This document shows, piece after piece, positions 55,852 to 64,000 of a stretch of 64,000 nucleotides of DNA. The stretch lies in the NCBI RefSeq assembly GCF_000188035.1, contig NZ_AEUY02000005.1:1612001-1676000 (forward strand), given 5' to 3'. Within the stretch, counting starts at the first letter, position 1. Each line of letters begins with the position of its first letter. Both the position numbers and the translations under genes were made by a program. Under the pieces are notes generated by a model that did no database searches, had not been told where the DNA came from, and saw only the letters and a list, made by a program, of their open reading frames with translations. This DNA comes from Streptococcus pseudoporcinus LQ 940-04 (GTDB lineage: Bacteria > Bacillota > Bacilli > Lactobacillales > Streptococcaceae).

Positions 55852-57036
55852 TTACTGCTTATGCCCACCTGCCTTTTCAGGATAGGTTTTAAACCAGTCT
55901 TTACTTAGGTTTAAATAAGCCTGACTCCCCAGATTACCATTAATCCGATCATAGGCATGATTTGTAAAAGGAATGATAACCAGTTTATTTGGAATCTTCT
56001 TTTTTGTCAGAACTTGGGCCAAATGGTAGGTAGGCTCCTGAGGAACCAAGGTATCACGCTGTCCTGCCATTAACAAGGTTGGCGGACTTTGGGGTGAAAT
56101 GGCATTTTTAGGCGTCAGTTGAGCATATTTATGAGGCAACTGATCCGGACGTCCTCCTAGATAGGACACAACCATATACTTGGCAATATCTCCCTTAACC
56201 AGGTCACTATTCTCATAAAAAGCTTTGGGACTGGCAACAGGATAGGACACCGCCACCGCAGTTATTTTGGGTAGTCTAGTACCGTCTGCCCATTTATAAA
56301 CACCGCTATTAATTTTATAAGAAAGTTCAAGAGCTAAATTACCACCAGCTGAAACTCCCGTCGTGTAAAGACGTTCAGTCGAACCCCCATAATTTTCAAT
56401 GTTGTTGGCAATCCAGGCAAAACCTTTGGTTAATTGTTTTTCTGTGCTATCAGATAGGTGACGCTCTTTATTAGAAAGGTTATAGTCTAAACTAACCACT
56501 ACGTAATTGTCTCTGGCAAAACTTTTCCAATAGTAAGAATGAGAAGAGCGATGCCCTGCAATCCAACCTCCCCCATGAATATAGACAAGAACAGGCTTAT
56601 TTTTTACATTATTTTCCTTATAATAGACGTTTAATTTGACATCTCCTAATTCCGAGCTACTATAAGTCTTAACATCTACAGAAATACCTGAAGTATCTTC
56701 TACCTGATAGGATTTTAAAAAAGAAATCCCACCACCTAACTGATTAACATGGGTCTGAATCATGAGAATGATATAAATGCCCATCATTAAACTCAGAGAA
56801 GCAATAATGGCATTAACAAGAGGCCACTTACTCTTCTTATGGCTTAATGACACATAAAGACTAATCAAGCATAAGATAAATAAGAGAGGAAGCCAGATGC
56901 GAACATAGGGCACCGTGTAATGGTTAGCAATGGAACCAAGGTAAGGAATGGGAAACAAAGTTGCTAGATTAAAAATAAAAACCGTAAAGACAATGATTTC
57001 TAAACTAAAAAAAACCACCTTTTTAAGCACAGCCAT
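55852..57036 (-). CDS. Membrane-anchored alpha/beta hydrolase (esterase/lipase, HGGGW type)
   Basis: 394 residues. Three to four N-terminal membrane helices (about 5-115) precede an external hydrolase domain. The oxyanion motif is HGGGWIAGH, the nucleophile serine is in TGVSAGGNLAL, the acid lies near GQRDTLVPQ, and the histidine is in NHAYDRI. It is of the BD-FAE/hormone-sensitive-lipase kind and probably acts on the outer face. ATG 57036 follows AAGGTGG. The substrate is unknown. Confidence 0.82.
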   Translation of the reverse strand: MAVLKKVVFFSLEIIVFTVFIFNLATLFPIPYLGSIANHYTVPYVRIWLPLLFILCLISLYVSLSHKKSKWPLVNAIIASLSLMMGIYIILMIQTHVNQLGGGISFLKSYQVEDTSGISVDVKTYSSSELGDVKLNVYYKENNVKNKPVLVYIHGGGWIAGHRSSHSYYWKSFARDNYVVVSLDYNLSNKERHLSDSTEKQLTKGFAWIANNIENYGGSTERLYTTGVSAGGNLALELSYKINSGVYKWADGTRLPKITAVAVSYPVASPKAFYENSDLVKGDIAKYMVVSYLGGRPDQLPHKYAQLTPKNAISPQSPPTLLMAGQRDTLVPQEPTYHLAQVLTKKKIPNKLVIIPFTNHAYDRINGNLGSQAYLNLSKDWFKTYPEKAGGHKQ

Positions 57037-57174
57037 AGTCCCACCACCTTCGTACAAAATCTTTCTATTATTAATAGACTATCAAAAGTTCAGAGGTCCT
57101 GCAAGTCCTAGCTTTATCCCCCAAAATAAGACTAGAAAACAAAAAACTAGCCATTCTCCAATGACTAGTTAGAC

Positions 57175-58194
57175 CTACCAAACCCCTAATAAAACTTGCA
57201 TCAGAAGGCTCACAAAAGTAATTGCACCCCAACAACAAGCCCCTAGGATAATAGCTTTTCCACCACTTTTAACTAATGTCACTAAATTGGTATTGAGACC
57301 AATAGCCACCATAGCCATGACAATAAAAAATTTTGAGAGTATTTTTAAGCTTTCAAATAAAGCTAGGTCCATTCCCAAAGCTGAAATCATGGTTGTGATT
57401 AAGGACGCCACTAAAAAGAAAAGAATGAAGGTCGGAAAGGCTTTCTTCCAATTAAAATCTTTTTGAGCAGGTGACTCTTTCTCTTTTCTGACTTTATAAG
57501 AGGCTAATCCTAAGGTGATAGGAATAATAGCTAGCGTCCGTGTTAATTTAACAATGGTGGCCTCGTCCAGAGTATTAGCCTGGTGCAAAGCATCCCAAGA
57601 AGCTGCAGTTGCTGTGACTGACGATGTATCATTAACAGCTGTACCCGCAAAAAGAGCAAAGCCATGGTTAGACAAACCTAATAGTTGACCCAAACTCGGA
57701 AAGAGAAGAGCGGCAATAATATTAAAAAGAAAAATGACAGAGATGGCCTTAGCAATCTCATCATCTTTAGCACCTATGACAGGTGCCGTTGCCGCAATAG
57801 CTGAACCACCACAAATAGAGGAACCCACTCCAACTAAAGTTGCCGTGTGGGCATCAATTCGTAAGGCCTTTTGCAGGAAAAAAGCGACAAGTAAAGCTGT
57901 CACGATTGTTGATACAATGATAGGTAAAGAAGAAAGACCAACTGCTACAACTTGTGTCAGATTAAGACCAAAGCCTAAAAGAACCACTGCTACTTGTAAG
58001 ATATACTTGGAAGTAAAGGCTATCCCATCTTGGCCTCTATCACGACGGTGGTAAAAGAAAGCAAGAAGCATACCTAATAGGATCCCAAAAACAGGACCGC
58101 CGATAATAGGCACAGCCTGACCTAAGAACCAGGCTGGAATAGCAATCATCAAACAAATGAGAACACCTGGAACCTTCTTCTGGATTAATAACAT
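57175..58194 (-). CDS. YeiH/UPF0324 family putative transporter
   Basis: 339 residues, about ten membrane helices. [59 protein letters not shown] and [14 protein letters not shown] are the conserved segments of the YeiH family (sometimes annotated as sulfate exporters). ATG 58194 has AAGGAGA 6 bases upstream; earlier in-frame codons are not preceded by a ribosome site. Confidence 0.88.
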   Translation of the reverse strand: MLLIQKKVPGVLICLMIAIPAWFLGQAVPIIGGPVFGILLGMLLAFFYHRRDRGQDGIAFTSKYILQVAVVLLGFGLNLTQVVAVGLSSLPIIVSTIVTALLVAFFLQKALRIDAHTATLVGVGSSICGGSAIAATAPVIGAKDDEIAKAISVIFLFNIIAALLFPSLGQLLGLSNHGFALFAGTAVNDTSSVTATAASWDALHQANTLDEATIVKLTRTLAIIPITLGLASYKVRKEKESPAQKDFNWKKAFPTFILFFLVASLITTMISALGMDLALFESLKILSKFFIVMAMVAIGLNTNLVTLVKSGGKAIILGACCWGAITFVSLLMQVLLGVW

Positions 58195-58283
58195 ATCGTC
58201 TCCTTTTCTGCAGACTATTATAAAACTTTTAAGAAAGTTTGTAAATTGTAAAAAGCCTTGCATGTCTACAAGGCCAATGGTGA

Positions 58284-59270
58284 TTAGAGCGCGCCAACAA
58301 TTTGATGAGGTAAGTATTTCTCATCCAGAAGTTTCATCTCCTCTGCCGTCAATACTAGCTTAAAAGCTCCCATAAAATCATCCAAATACTTTTCTTTAGT
58401 GACACCAACAATAGGAGAGTGAATGCCTTTTTGCCAAAGCCATGCCAATGCAACCTGAGCTCGACTACATCCACGCGCTTCAGCCACTTGAGCAACCCGA
58501 TTCACGATTTCCTTATCCTGCTCCTGTGTTTTATCATATTTTGACATCGCCGTCTGATCCGTTTTACTCCTAGCAGTGTCCGCATCCCAATCACGGACAA
58601 GGCGCCCAGCAGCCAAAGGACTATAAGGTACCAAGGCTACACCCGAATCCTGACAATAGGGTATCATCTCACGTTCATCTTCACGATATAGCATATTGTA
58701 ATGGTTCTGCATCACAGAGAACTTGGTCCAGCCATTTTTTTCAGCTATATTTTGGGCTTTTTGGAATTGCCAAGCATACATAGCAGATGCCCCCAGATAA
58801 TGAACTTTCCCAGCCCTAACCAAATCATTCAAGGCCGACATGGTCTCTTCAATAGGTGTATTATAGTCCCACCGATGGATGTAGAGCAAATCAATATAAT
58901 CTGTCCCTAAACGTTCTAGACTAGCATTGACCTGATTAAAGATAGCTTTACGAGACAAACCCTTGGTATTACGGCCTTCATGCTGGCCATCACCAAAAAA
59001 GAGCTTTGTCGCAATAATGACTTCCTCACGATCAGCAAAATCTCTAATCGCACGTCCCAAATATTCCTCACTGGTTCCTGCAGCATAGGTATTTGCTGTA
59101 TCAAAGAAATTGATACCTATATCCAAAGCTTTCTTAATAATCTTGCGGCTGGCCTCTTCATCTAATAACCAGCCTGAATGAAAGCCTTTACTAGCATCTC
59201 CAAAACTCATACAGCCTAAGCACAATTTTGATACTTCTAAACCTGTTTGGCCTAATGTCATATAATCCAC
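58284..59270 (-). CDS. Aldo/keto reductase
   Basis: 328 residues, TIM-barrel AKR. Catalytic tetrad: Asp and Tyr in [12 protein letters not shown], Lys in [11 protein letters not shown], His in LLYIHRWDY. The closing [19 protein letters not shown] segment is typical of AKR11/YajO-like enzymes. The start is GTG 59270, with GAGGAGG 7 bases upstream; the TTG two codons before is too close to that site. It is the last gene of the MerR-adh cluster. Confidence 0.9.
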   Translation of the reverse strand: MDYMTLGQTGLEVSKLCLGCMSFGDASKGFHSGWLLDEEASRKIIKKALDIGINFFDTANTYAAGTSEEYLGRAIRDFADREEVIIATKLFFGDGQHEGRNTKGLSRKAIFNQVNASLERLGTDYIDLLYIHRWDYNTPIEETMSALNDLVRAGKVHYLGASAMYAWQFQKAQNIAEKNGWTKFSVMQNHYNMLYREDEREMIPYCQDSGVALVPYSPLAAGRLVRDWDADTARSKTDQTAMSKYDKTQEQDKEIVNRVAQVAEARGCSRAQVALAWLWQKGIHSPIVGVTKEKYLDDFMGAFKLVLTAEEMKLLDEKYLPHQIVGAL

Positions 59271-59356
59271 TGGCAAACCTCCTCTAAAAAGATATGATAA
59301 TAATCTCTAAAAACTGATCCTTCTGACCAAATAGCCTTAGCCCGCTTAAAAGCAGA

Positions 59357-59637
59357 CTAAGTTTTTGGCCAGCCAACATAAAAAGCAATGTGGGTCCTAA
59401 TTTCTAACATTTCTTCCTTTGTAACAGCGTTAGCTTTAGCACCTTGCAAATGCTGATCTGACTGTTACACATGCCCACCAGAAATGAGAGCCGATACACT
59501 TACAATAGAAGGCATTTTAGCTGATAGTCGCTCTTCACATGACCAGATTTGGCCAAATAAGATATGGTCACTACATTCCGCAAACTTAGAGGCAAATTCA
59601 CCCTGGACGTCACGGCTCTAGTCACTTTTTCTGCCAT
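59357..59637 (-). pseudogene. Carboxymuconolactone decarboxylase (CMD) family pseudogene
   Basis: From ATG 59635-59637 the minus strand reads MAEKVTRA, then shifts frame to SRDVQGEFASKFAECSDHIL, continues FGQIWSCEERLSAKMPSIV and SVSALISGGHV, meets TAG/TAA stops, and resumes QSDQHLQGAKANAVTKEEM to IRTHIAFYVGWPKT at TAG 59357. This is the CMD fold of AhpD-like peroxidase/decarboxylase proteins, broken by one frameshift and in-frame stops. Its start overlaps the end of the cupin gene by 16 bases, so it was once translated in the same operon. Confidence 0.85.
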
Positions 59638-60053
59638 TGGAAACCTTCTTTTGAGTGTTCAACACTTTGGTATTGCTGATCTGTGACTTCTTCATAAAAC
59701 TGACTCTCCCCTGAGGTAATAGCAATGTGGGAAAACCAAGAGTCTTTACTTGTGCCATGCCAGTGTTTAACCTCTTTATCAGTAACCACCACATCTCCTG
59801 CTTTCAAAGAGCGTGCTTCTTTACCTTCTTCTTGATACCAACCTTGACCTTCTGTTACCAGCAAGATTTGGAAGCCATCTAAATGAACATGCCAGTTATT
59901 ACGACAGCCTGGCTCAAACGTCACCTTACCTACTGAGACTTTTCCATCAGGAGACTTGGCTAATCTATTGAGAAAAGAGTGACCAATGAAAAACTGTCCA
60001 AAAGGATTTTTCTGGCCTATAGCAAAGTGCCCATTTTTCACTTCTTCGTCCAT
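59622..60053 (-). CDS. Cupin-domain protein
   Basis: 143 residues, a single cupin barrel. Motif 1 is FEPGCRNNWHVHLDGFQILLVTEGQGWYQ and motif 2 GDVVVTDKEVKHWHG, retaining the metal-binding histidines. This HxH cupin is usually found next to CMD proteins in aldehyde or quinone response operons. It lies 2 bases after the merR stop and leads into the dead CMD gene. Confidence 0.88.
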   Translation of the reverse strand: MDEEVKNGHFAIGQKNPFGQFFIGHSFLNRLAKSPDGKVSVGKVTFEPGCRNNWHVHLDGFQILLVTEGQGWYQEEGKEARSLKAGDVVVTDKEVKHWHGTSKDSWFSHIAITSGESQFYEEVTDQQYQSVEHSKEGFQWQKK

Positions 60054-60055
60054 AC

Positions 60056-60451
60056 CTATCCCTCACTTTCGTCCTTGTCAAACAATTCATGTTCCCTTGG
60101 GACCACCTTATTATGATAGTTTTCGATTTTATGATTAAGTCGATCCAAAGCCTTTTGCAAAGTATCTATACGACCTTCTAAAGCTTCTTTTTCCTCTTGT
60201 AAAATACTAAGGCGTGCTTCAATAGTGGCATCACCTTGCTCTACCAAACTAATATAATTAATTAAACTTTCAACAGAAACACCTGCACCGCGAAAGAAAC
60301 GGACAAACTCTAAAACATTGACATCGTGTTCTGAAAAGTTCCGAATACCCGACTCACTACGAGCTACTGCGGGAATGAGTCCAATTCGTTCATAATATCG
60401 AATGGTATCAGCCGAAACACCAGTTAAGTTACTTACTTTTTTGATATGCAT
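60056..60451 (-). CDS. MerR family regulator (AdhR/NmlR-like)
   Basis: 131 residues: an N-terminal winged helix (MHIKKVSNLTGVSADTIRYYERIGLI) and a C-terminal dimerisation coiled coil (about 75-115). The layout is that of AdhR/NmlR, aldehyde-responsive regulators. It contains no cysteine at all; in B. subtilis AdhR the sensing residue is Cys52, and here position 52 is Phe. ATG 60451 fits the spacing to GGGAG better than the ATG two codons earlier. It should act at the 19-bp-spacer promoter before adh. Confidence 0.88.
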   Translation of the reverse strand: MHIKKVSNLTGVSADTIRYYERIGLIPAVARSESGIRNFSEHDVNVLEFVRFFRGAGVSVESLINYISLVEQGDATIEARLSILQEEKEALEGRIDTLQKALDRLNHKIENYHNKVVPREHELFDKDESEG

Positions 60452-60462
60452 CCTCATCTCCC

Positions 60463-61503
60463 TTACTGATTAACAATTAGCAATGATTTAATGGCCTCAC
60501 GGTGATCCATGGCCTCGTAGGCAGCTTGAATATCATCTAAGCTAAAGCTTTTAGTGAACACTTTACCTGGATTAATCTTTCCTGTTAAGACAGCTTCAAG
60601 CAGAACTTCTTTATCCCATCTTGTTACAGAAGCTATACCACCACGCAAGCCAACATTCTTCCAGAAAAGGTTATTGGTATTCATGACCTCTTTTTGTGGA
60701 ACGCCGACACGACCAACAATAGCACCTGGACGCCCTAATTGGATGGCCGTTTCAATCGATAATTCTGTGCCAACACATTCCAAAATAGCATCTGCACCCT
60801 CACCATGTGTCAGAGCCATAAGTTTTTCTATGGCTTCTTCACCACGTTCAGCAATAATATCAGTCGCACCAAAGTCTAAGGCTAAAGCTTGACGATCTTT
60901 ATGGCGACTCATAACAATGAGTCGTTTTGCTCCCAAAAGCTTAGCACCAATAACCCCACAAAGGCCAACCGCACCGTCACCCATAACTACTACAGTATCA
61001 CCTTCTTTAACCTCCGCCGTTACTGCGGCATGATACCCAGTAGCCATGACATCTGATAGGGTTAATAAGGAATTGAGTTGCTCTTCAGAATAGTCTGATG
61101 GCTGGCCAGGAATTTTAACCAAAGCCCAATCAGCATTCGTGTAGCGAAGGTATTCGGCCTGATAACCATTATTTTTCCCAGGCACATGGTTGGTACAATT
61201 GCCATCAAAACCGGCTTTACAAGCAGCACATTGTCCACAACCATGAGTGAAAGGAACAATGACAAAATCGCCACTAGCAACATGTGTAACCTCAGACCCA
61301 ACTTCTTCCACAATCCCAATAGCCTCATGGCCTGCATAAGTCCCTGATTCACGAGCTGAAATACCCCGATACCACCATAAATCCGAGCCACAGACACAAG
61401 CTCTGACAATTTTAATAATAGCATCACTGCCTGCCTCAATGCTTGGCTTCTCACGCTCAGTAATAATCATCTTACCGGGCTTAATAAAGGTTGCTGCTTT
61501 CAT
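60463..61503 (-). CDS. adh: Zinc-dependent alcohol dehydrogenase
   Basis: 346 residues, MDR family. Catalytic zinc ligands are C38 (ACVCGSDLW), the GHE at about 61-63, and a later acidic site; structural zinc is held by the four cysteines in CGQCAACKAGFDGNC. The NAD site is VVVMGDGAVGLCGV. It likely reduces toxic aldehydes. GAGGTAAG precedes ATG. It leads the adh-merR-cupin-(CMD)-akr operon. Confidence 0.92.
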   Translation of the reverse strand: MKAATFIKPGKMIITEREKPSIEAGSDAIIKIVRACVCGSDLWWYRGISARESGTYAGHEAIGIVEEVGSEVTHVASGDFVIVPFTHGCGQCAACKAGFDGNCTNHVPGKNNGYQAEYLRYTNADWALVKIPGQPSDYSEEQLNSLLTLSDVMATGYHAAVTAEVKEGDTVVVMGDGAVGLCGVIGAKLLGAKRLIVMSRHKDRQALALDFGATDIIAERGEEAIEKLMALTHGEGADAILECVGTELSIETAIQLGRPGAIVGRVGVPQKEVMNTNNLFWKNVGLRGGIASVTRWDKEVLLEAVLTGKINPGKVFTKSFSLDDIQAAYEAMDHREAIKSLLIVNQ

Positions 61504-61529
61504 ATGCTTACCTCGTTTCTCTTTCTTTC

Positions 61530-61560
61530 ATTATGAACCTTAGAGTCAACTTCAAGTCAA
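61530..61560 (-). promoter_or_regulatory. MerR-type promoter of adh (19-bp spacer with dyad)
   Basis: Minus-strand TTGACT (61555-61560) and CATAAT (61530-61535) are 19 bases apart, the overlong spacer that MerR regulators need. The spacer holds a dyad, CTT-GA-AGT-TG-ACT-CT-AAG. It lies about 27 bases before the adh start. Confidence 0.8.
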
Positions 61561-61697
61561 GAGAAAATACTCATTTAAACTAATATGTCACCATTTTTTA
61601 GACTAATCTCTATTTCTAAAACCTGGTATCATCAGTCTATACTATTTCTAGCAACTACCATCATCACCACTATGATAACTTATCCTTATATAAAAGA
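61561..61697. other. Non-coding stretch upstream of adh
   Basis: AT-rich sequence between the adh promoter and a decayed gene. No open frame or hairpin of note was seen. Confidence 0.4.
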
Positions 61698-62028
61698 CTA
61701 TCTAAAACAATAGCATGCCGCCGTCACCTCTTTTGCTAACCAACTGTTTTCATTGAAGTCGCAGATGATAATCTTCTTATCCCATTGATCAGCTAATGAA
61801 TAGCCCCTAACTTTTCCAGTGAACACAAGCTGGACTCTCATTGACACTCTATAGAAGCTGCTTACATGGCCATAGCTAGTTGCTGTCGTTTTAACTAGCC
61901 ATTTAGTAGTCTCAATGGCTTTATCTCCGACAATAATTTTCTAGCCAAAGTTAATTTTTCTAGCCTAGCCCTTAACATTTGACTTCTACCAGTCATCAAG
62001 ATCACTTTTATCTTCTACAAGGCCTCAT
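61698..62028 (-). pseudogene. Decayed gene behind an intact MerR-type promoter
   Basis: On the minus strand AAGGAGG (62032-62038) precedes an ATG at 62026-62028, but the frame stops after six codons. Further down a run of about 70 open codons reads VGDKAIETTKWLVKTTATSYG, then HVSSFYRVSMRVQLVFTGKV and LADQWDKKIIICDFNENSWL, before stopping at 61698-61700. Stops and frameshifts separate the pieces. I cannot name the family. The ribosome site and promoter show it was a real gene of the same regulon as adh. Confidence 0.45.
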
Positions 62029-62047
62029 TTGCCTCCTTGATACTTCC

Positions 62048-62078
62048 ATTCTATTCCTTGTAGTGGACTCTAAGTCAA
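62048..62078 (-). promoter_or_regulatory. Second MerR-type promoter (19-bp spacer) before the decayed gene
   Basis: Minus-strand TTGACT (62073-62078), 19 bases, TAGAAT (62048-62053). The spacer region carries CTTGTAGTGGACTCTAAG on the plus strand, nearly the same dyad as CTTGAAGTTGACTCTAAG at adh. Confidence 0.7.
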
Positions 62079-62121
62079 GAGGAAAAATAAAAAGAAATAA
62101 AGCCTTCATCTTCATTTCTTC

Positions 62122-62976
62122 CTATTTGCCACTAAAAACTGGGAAAGTAGAATAGTTTCCGTAATCAGTAAATTGAAGCTTGTTCAGTAATGCCATATCA
62201 TGTCGCGAAATGTTAAAGTCAAGCATCATATTGCTTAAGAGGTGCTCTGGATTCTCTGTTTTGGGCAAGGCAACCATGCCAAGTTGATGAACATATTTAA
62301 TACACAAGGAAGCCGGAGAAACAGCATATTTTTTCGCCAATTCTTGGATTGTCTTATCTTTTAGAACCTGACCGTGAGCAATGGGTGAATAAGCCTCTAA
62401 AAGAATCCCCTCCCTTTGACAGTATTCAATTAAGTCAAAGGGAACGTTACCGACATGTGTTAAAATCTGGTTAACCGCTGGTTTTACCTGACCATTCTTC
62501 AAAATATTTTCAATATCTTCTCTTAAAAAATTAGACAGACCGATGGACTTAACTTTACCTGCTTTTTGGGCATCTTCTAAAGCTCGCCAAGCTTCTAAAT
62601 TTCCCTGATCATAATCATTAGTCTTATCCCGCCATTTATTCCAAGGCTGTGGGCTATGGATAAGCATTAAATCAATATCATTGAGGCCTAGTTTATTTAA
62701 GGAAGCATCAATAGATGCAGTGACTGCTTGGTAGCTTTTAAGTTCAGCAGCCACTTTAGAGGTTAGAAAAATCTCTTCTCGAGGAAGGCCTGATAGAAAT
62801 AGTCCCTTACCGACGCCAACTTCGTTGCCATAAGCTTGAGCGGTATCAATATGACGATATCCCAGTTTCAGAGCTTGTGATACAAGAACTTCCGCCTTTT
62901 CATCACTTATCAACCATGTTCCAACACCCAAACTTGGAATACGATTACCATCACTCATTTTAAACGTTTCAATCAT
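62122..62976 (-). CDS. Aldo/keto reductase (2,5-diketo-D-gluconate reductase-like)
   Basis: 284 residues. Tetrad residues: Asp and Tyr in RHIDTAQAYGNEVGVGKGL, Lys in IFLTSKVA, His in LMLIHSPQPW. YSPIAHGQVL and PKTENPEHLLSN complete the cofactor site. It reduces aldehydes or ketones with NADPH. GGAGG precedes ATG by about 8 bases. Its promoter has a 19-base spacer, so it may also answer to a MerR regulator, probably a different one. Confidence 0.9.
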   Translation of the reverse strand: MIETFKMSDGNRIPSLGVGTWLISDEKAEVLVSQALKLGYRHIDTAQAYGNEVGVGKGLFLSGLPREEIFLTSKVAAELKSYQAVTASIDASLNKLGLNDIDLMLIHSPQPWNKWRDKTNDYDQGNLEAWRALEDAQKAGKVKSIGLSNFLREDIENILKNGQVKPAVNQILTHVGNVPFDLIEYCQREGILLEAYSPIAHGQVLKDKTIQELAKKYAVSPASLCIKYVHQLGMVALPKTENPEHLLSNMMLDFNISRHDMALLNKLQFTDYGNYSTFPVFSGK

Positions 62977-63000
62977 CCTACTGCCTCCATTCTTTCCCTT

Positions 63001-63031
63001 ATTATAGCATTGACCCCAGGATCCAGGTCAA
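63001..63031 (-). promoter_or_regulatory. MerR-type promoter of the second AKR gene
   Basis: Minus-strand TTGACC (63026-63031) and TATAAT (63001-63006) are 19 bases apart, and TTGACC...GGTCAA with an inner GGATCC forms a dyad in between. The half-sites differ from those at adh. Confidence 0.65.
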
Positions 63032-63082
63032 GCAGAAAACATAGGAGTGAAAAAAGCTGCTATAATCTCTCTTACAACAGTT

Positions 63083-64000
63083 TTATCTGTGTTCTTTTTT
63101 TAAGAAATGGCCCATACGTTTTTCTATCTTTTTAGTTACTGCTCTTTTACGGTAACCAGTATAATCATGGATAAGCTGGCGAATTGATTTGAGCATGATC
63201 ATTTTTTTAGCTTGATCAATGGAGCGCAAAGAACTGATAACTTTAAAAAAGGTAGCAAATGCTTTTTCATCAAAAGAGAAAGCATTTAAACTCGTGATTC
63301 CACTGGAAATCAGTGTGTCAAAAAAACTATCACAAACCAGTTTCAAGTCTTGTTTTGATAGTTGCTTAGTCCAGTCTTTAAAGGTTTTCTCTAAACTAAG
63401 GCTTAGTTCTGTTTGACTTGGAACAGTAACCAAGCTCCCTTCTGGGTCTACCTGCCAGTTACAGGTTTTATGTTGTAAAAGGCCATAAGCTAAACTCTTA
63501 ACAACTTTAGGTTTGACATCACAGTAGAGCATAACCCCAACTATGGATTCTTGTGGTCTTATAATGACTAGCCTACGACGGACTGCTTTATAAGCCTCCC
63601 TCTGTAAGAGTTTCTCTGGTAAGCCTGGCGAATCTAAGGCATAAATTTTTTTAATCTTTGCTTGAAAAGGAGGCAAAAGAAAACAGGAAGCATAAAGAGC
63701 TAAGTTTCCTCCCTTTGAGTGGCCGGTCACAAAAACCTCCTGAGAAGGGTGCGATCCAATGTAGGAACTAAGGTAGGAAATGGCAGAACGCTGAGCTGGA
63801 ATTTCCGACATATAAGTAAGCTTGAAATCTTCTTTCCAGCCAATCACACTATCATCTGTTCCTCGAAAAACAATCTGAACATGATTAATACTAGGTATGG
63901 TAAAGACCATTGCAGCAAATTGTTTCTCAAATTCTCTATCAACCTCGTTAACGTAGTGGGATAAAGCCAAATCTTGAAAACGTTGAGAGCCTTGCATGGC
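63083..64000 (-). CDS. DUF2974 (Mbeg1-like) lipase-fold protein, partial
   Basis: At least 305 residues, running off the window edge. The alpha/beta-hydrolase elbow GHSKGGNLALYAS holds the serine nucleophile, preceded by VFRGTDDSVIGWKEDF and followed by YALDSPGLPEK. It is a DUF2974 protein. The first in-window ATG (63997) is probably internal, since family members have about 90 more residues at the N-terminus and the frame stays open to the edge. The terminus is basic (KRAVTKKIEKRMGHFLKKEHR). Substrate unknown. Confidence 0.82.
   Translation of the reverse strand, partial: AMQGSQRFQDLALSHYVNEVDREFEKQFAAMVFTIPSINHVQIVFRGTDDSVIGWKEDFKLTYMSEIPAQRSAISYLSSYIGSHPSQEVFVTGHSKGGNLALYASCFLLPPFQAKIKKIYALDSPGLPEKLLQREAYKAVRRRLVIIRPQESIVGVMLYCDVKPKVVKSLAYGLLQHKTCNWQVDPEGSLVTVPSQTELSLSLEKTFKDWTKQLSKQDLKLVCDSFFDTLISSGITSLNAFSFDEKAFATFFKVISSLRSIDQAKKMIMLKSIRQLIHDYTGYRKRAVTKKIEKRMGHFLKKEHR

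Noticed and set aside
60554-60892. 112-codon open frame opposite adh
   Set aside because: Antisense shadow, no ribosome site.
61062-61454. 130-codon open frame within adh
   Set aside because: Alternative frame of the zinc-binding region of adh, rich in Leu and Met by chance.
1-64000. CRISPR array
   Set aside because: No set of regularly spaced direct repeats was seen; the HEPN-motif gene is not next to cas genes or an array.

Overview
The window looks like a chromosomal segment of a low-GC Gram-positive coccus, almost certainly a Streptococcus of the pyogenic group. The tmRNA tag reads AKNTNSYALAA, and a capsule operon headed by cpsA-cpsB-cpsC-cpsD lies divergent from a LysR regulator (cpsY). 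parE/parC, plsY, PyrR-controlled pyrF-pyrE, and rpiA-deoB-punA-deoD are arranged as in streptococci. The capsule organisation recalls fish and cattle pathogens such as S. parauberis or S. iniae, but species cannot be fixed without a database search.

Layout. 1-5.2 kb: end of an ABC-2 transporter, a TVP38-type membrane protein, tmRNA, a lipoprotein, a nested inverted-repeat element, an IS/integrase remnant abutting tRNA-Arg(CCG), rpsA, tRNA-Gln and tRNA-Tyr. 5.2-13.6 kb: housekeeping block with a DUF2969-like protein, ilvE, parC, a DUF1232 protein, parE, plsY and ung. 13.6-19.3 kb: amino-acid ABC transporter, amidase, acetyltransferase and a PyrR-attenuated pyrF-pyrE operon. 20-38.4 kb: capsule locus on the minus strand. 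It comprises cpsABCD, a membrane 4,6-dehydratase, a small phosphoglycosyl transferase, two sugar aminotransferases, two GNAT acetyltransferases (one fused to a 3,4-ketoisomerase cupin), glycosyltransferases, a WbsX-like protein, an O-acetyltransferase, Wzy, Wzx and a UDP-glucose dehydrogenase. 38.4-45.7 kb: cpsY, a HEPN-motif protein, the nucleoside/pentose salvage operon and mnmE. 45.9-64 kb: pepV, nitroreductase, pyruvate oxidase, uvrC, aldehyde dehydrogenase, HAD phosphatase, DoxX, PsiE-like protein, esterase, a YeiH-type transporter, an aldehyde-stress cluster (AKR, dead CMD gene, cupin, MerR, Zn-ADH), a second AKR and a partial DUF2974 lipase-like gene.

How it works together. The capsule genes predict a Wzy-type polysaccharide. 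Its initiating sugar is probably a 2,4-diamino-2,4,6-trideoxyhexose made from UDP-GlcNAc, with a 3-acetamido-3,6-dideoxyhexose (Fuc3NAc/Qui3NAc type) and uronic acid also likely. The genes from about 21.3 to 32.7 kb are visibly more AT-rich than their flanks and look like an exchangeable serotype cassette. The adh-merR cluster carries MerR-type promoters with 19-bp spacers.

The most notable points are an RNPLAH HEPN signature in the deoD-cpsY intergenic gene, a GNAT-ketoisomerase fusion, four promoters placed so close to start codons that leaderless mRNAs are predicted, duplicated MerR operators (one driving a dead gene), and several pseudogenes missed by simple ORF calling (HAD hydrolase, CMD family, IS-integrase chimera).
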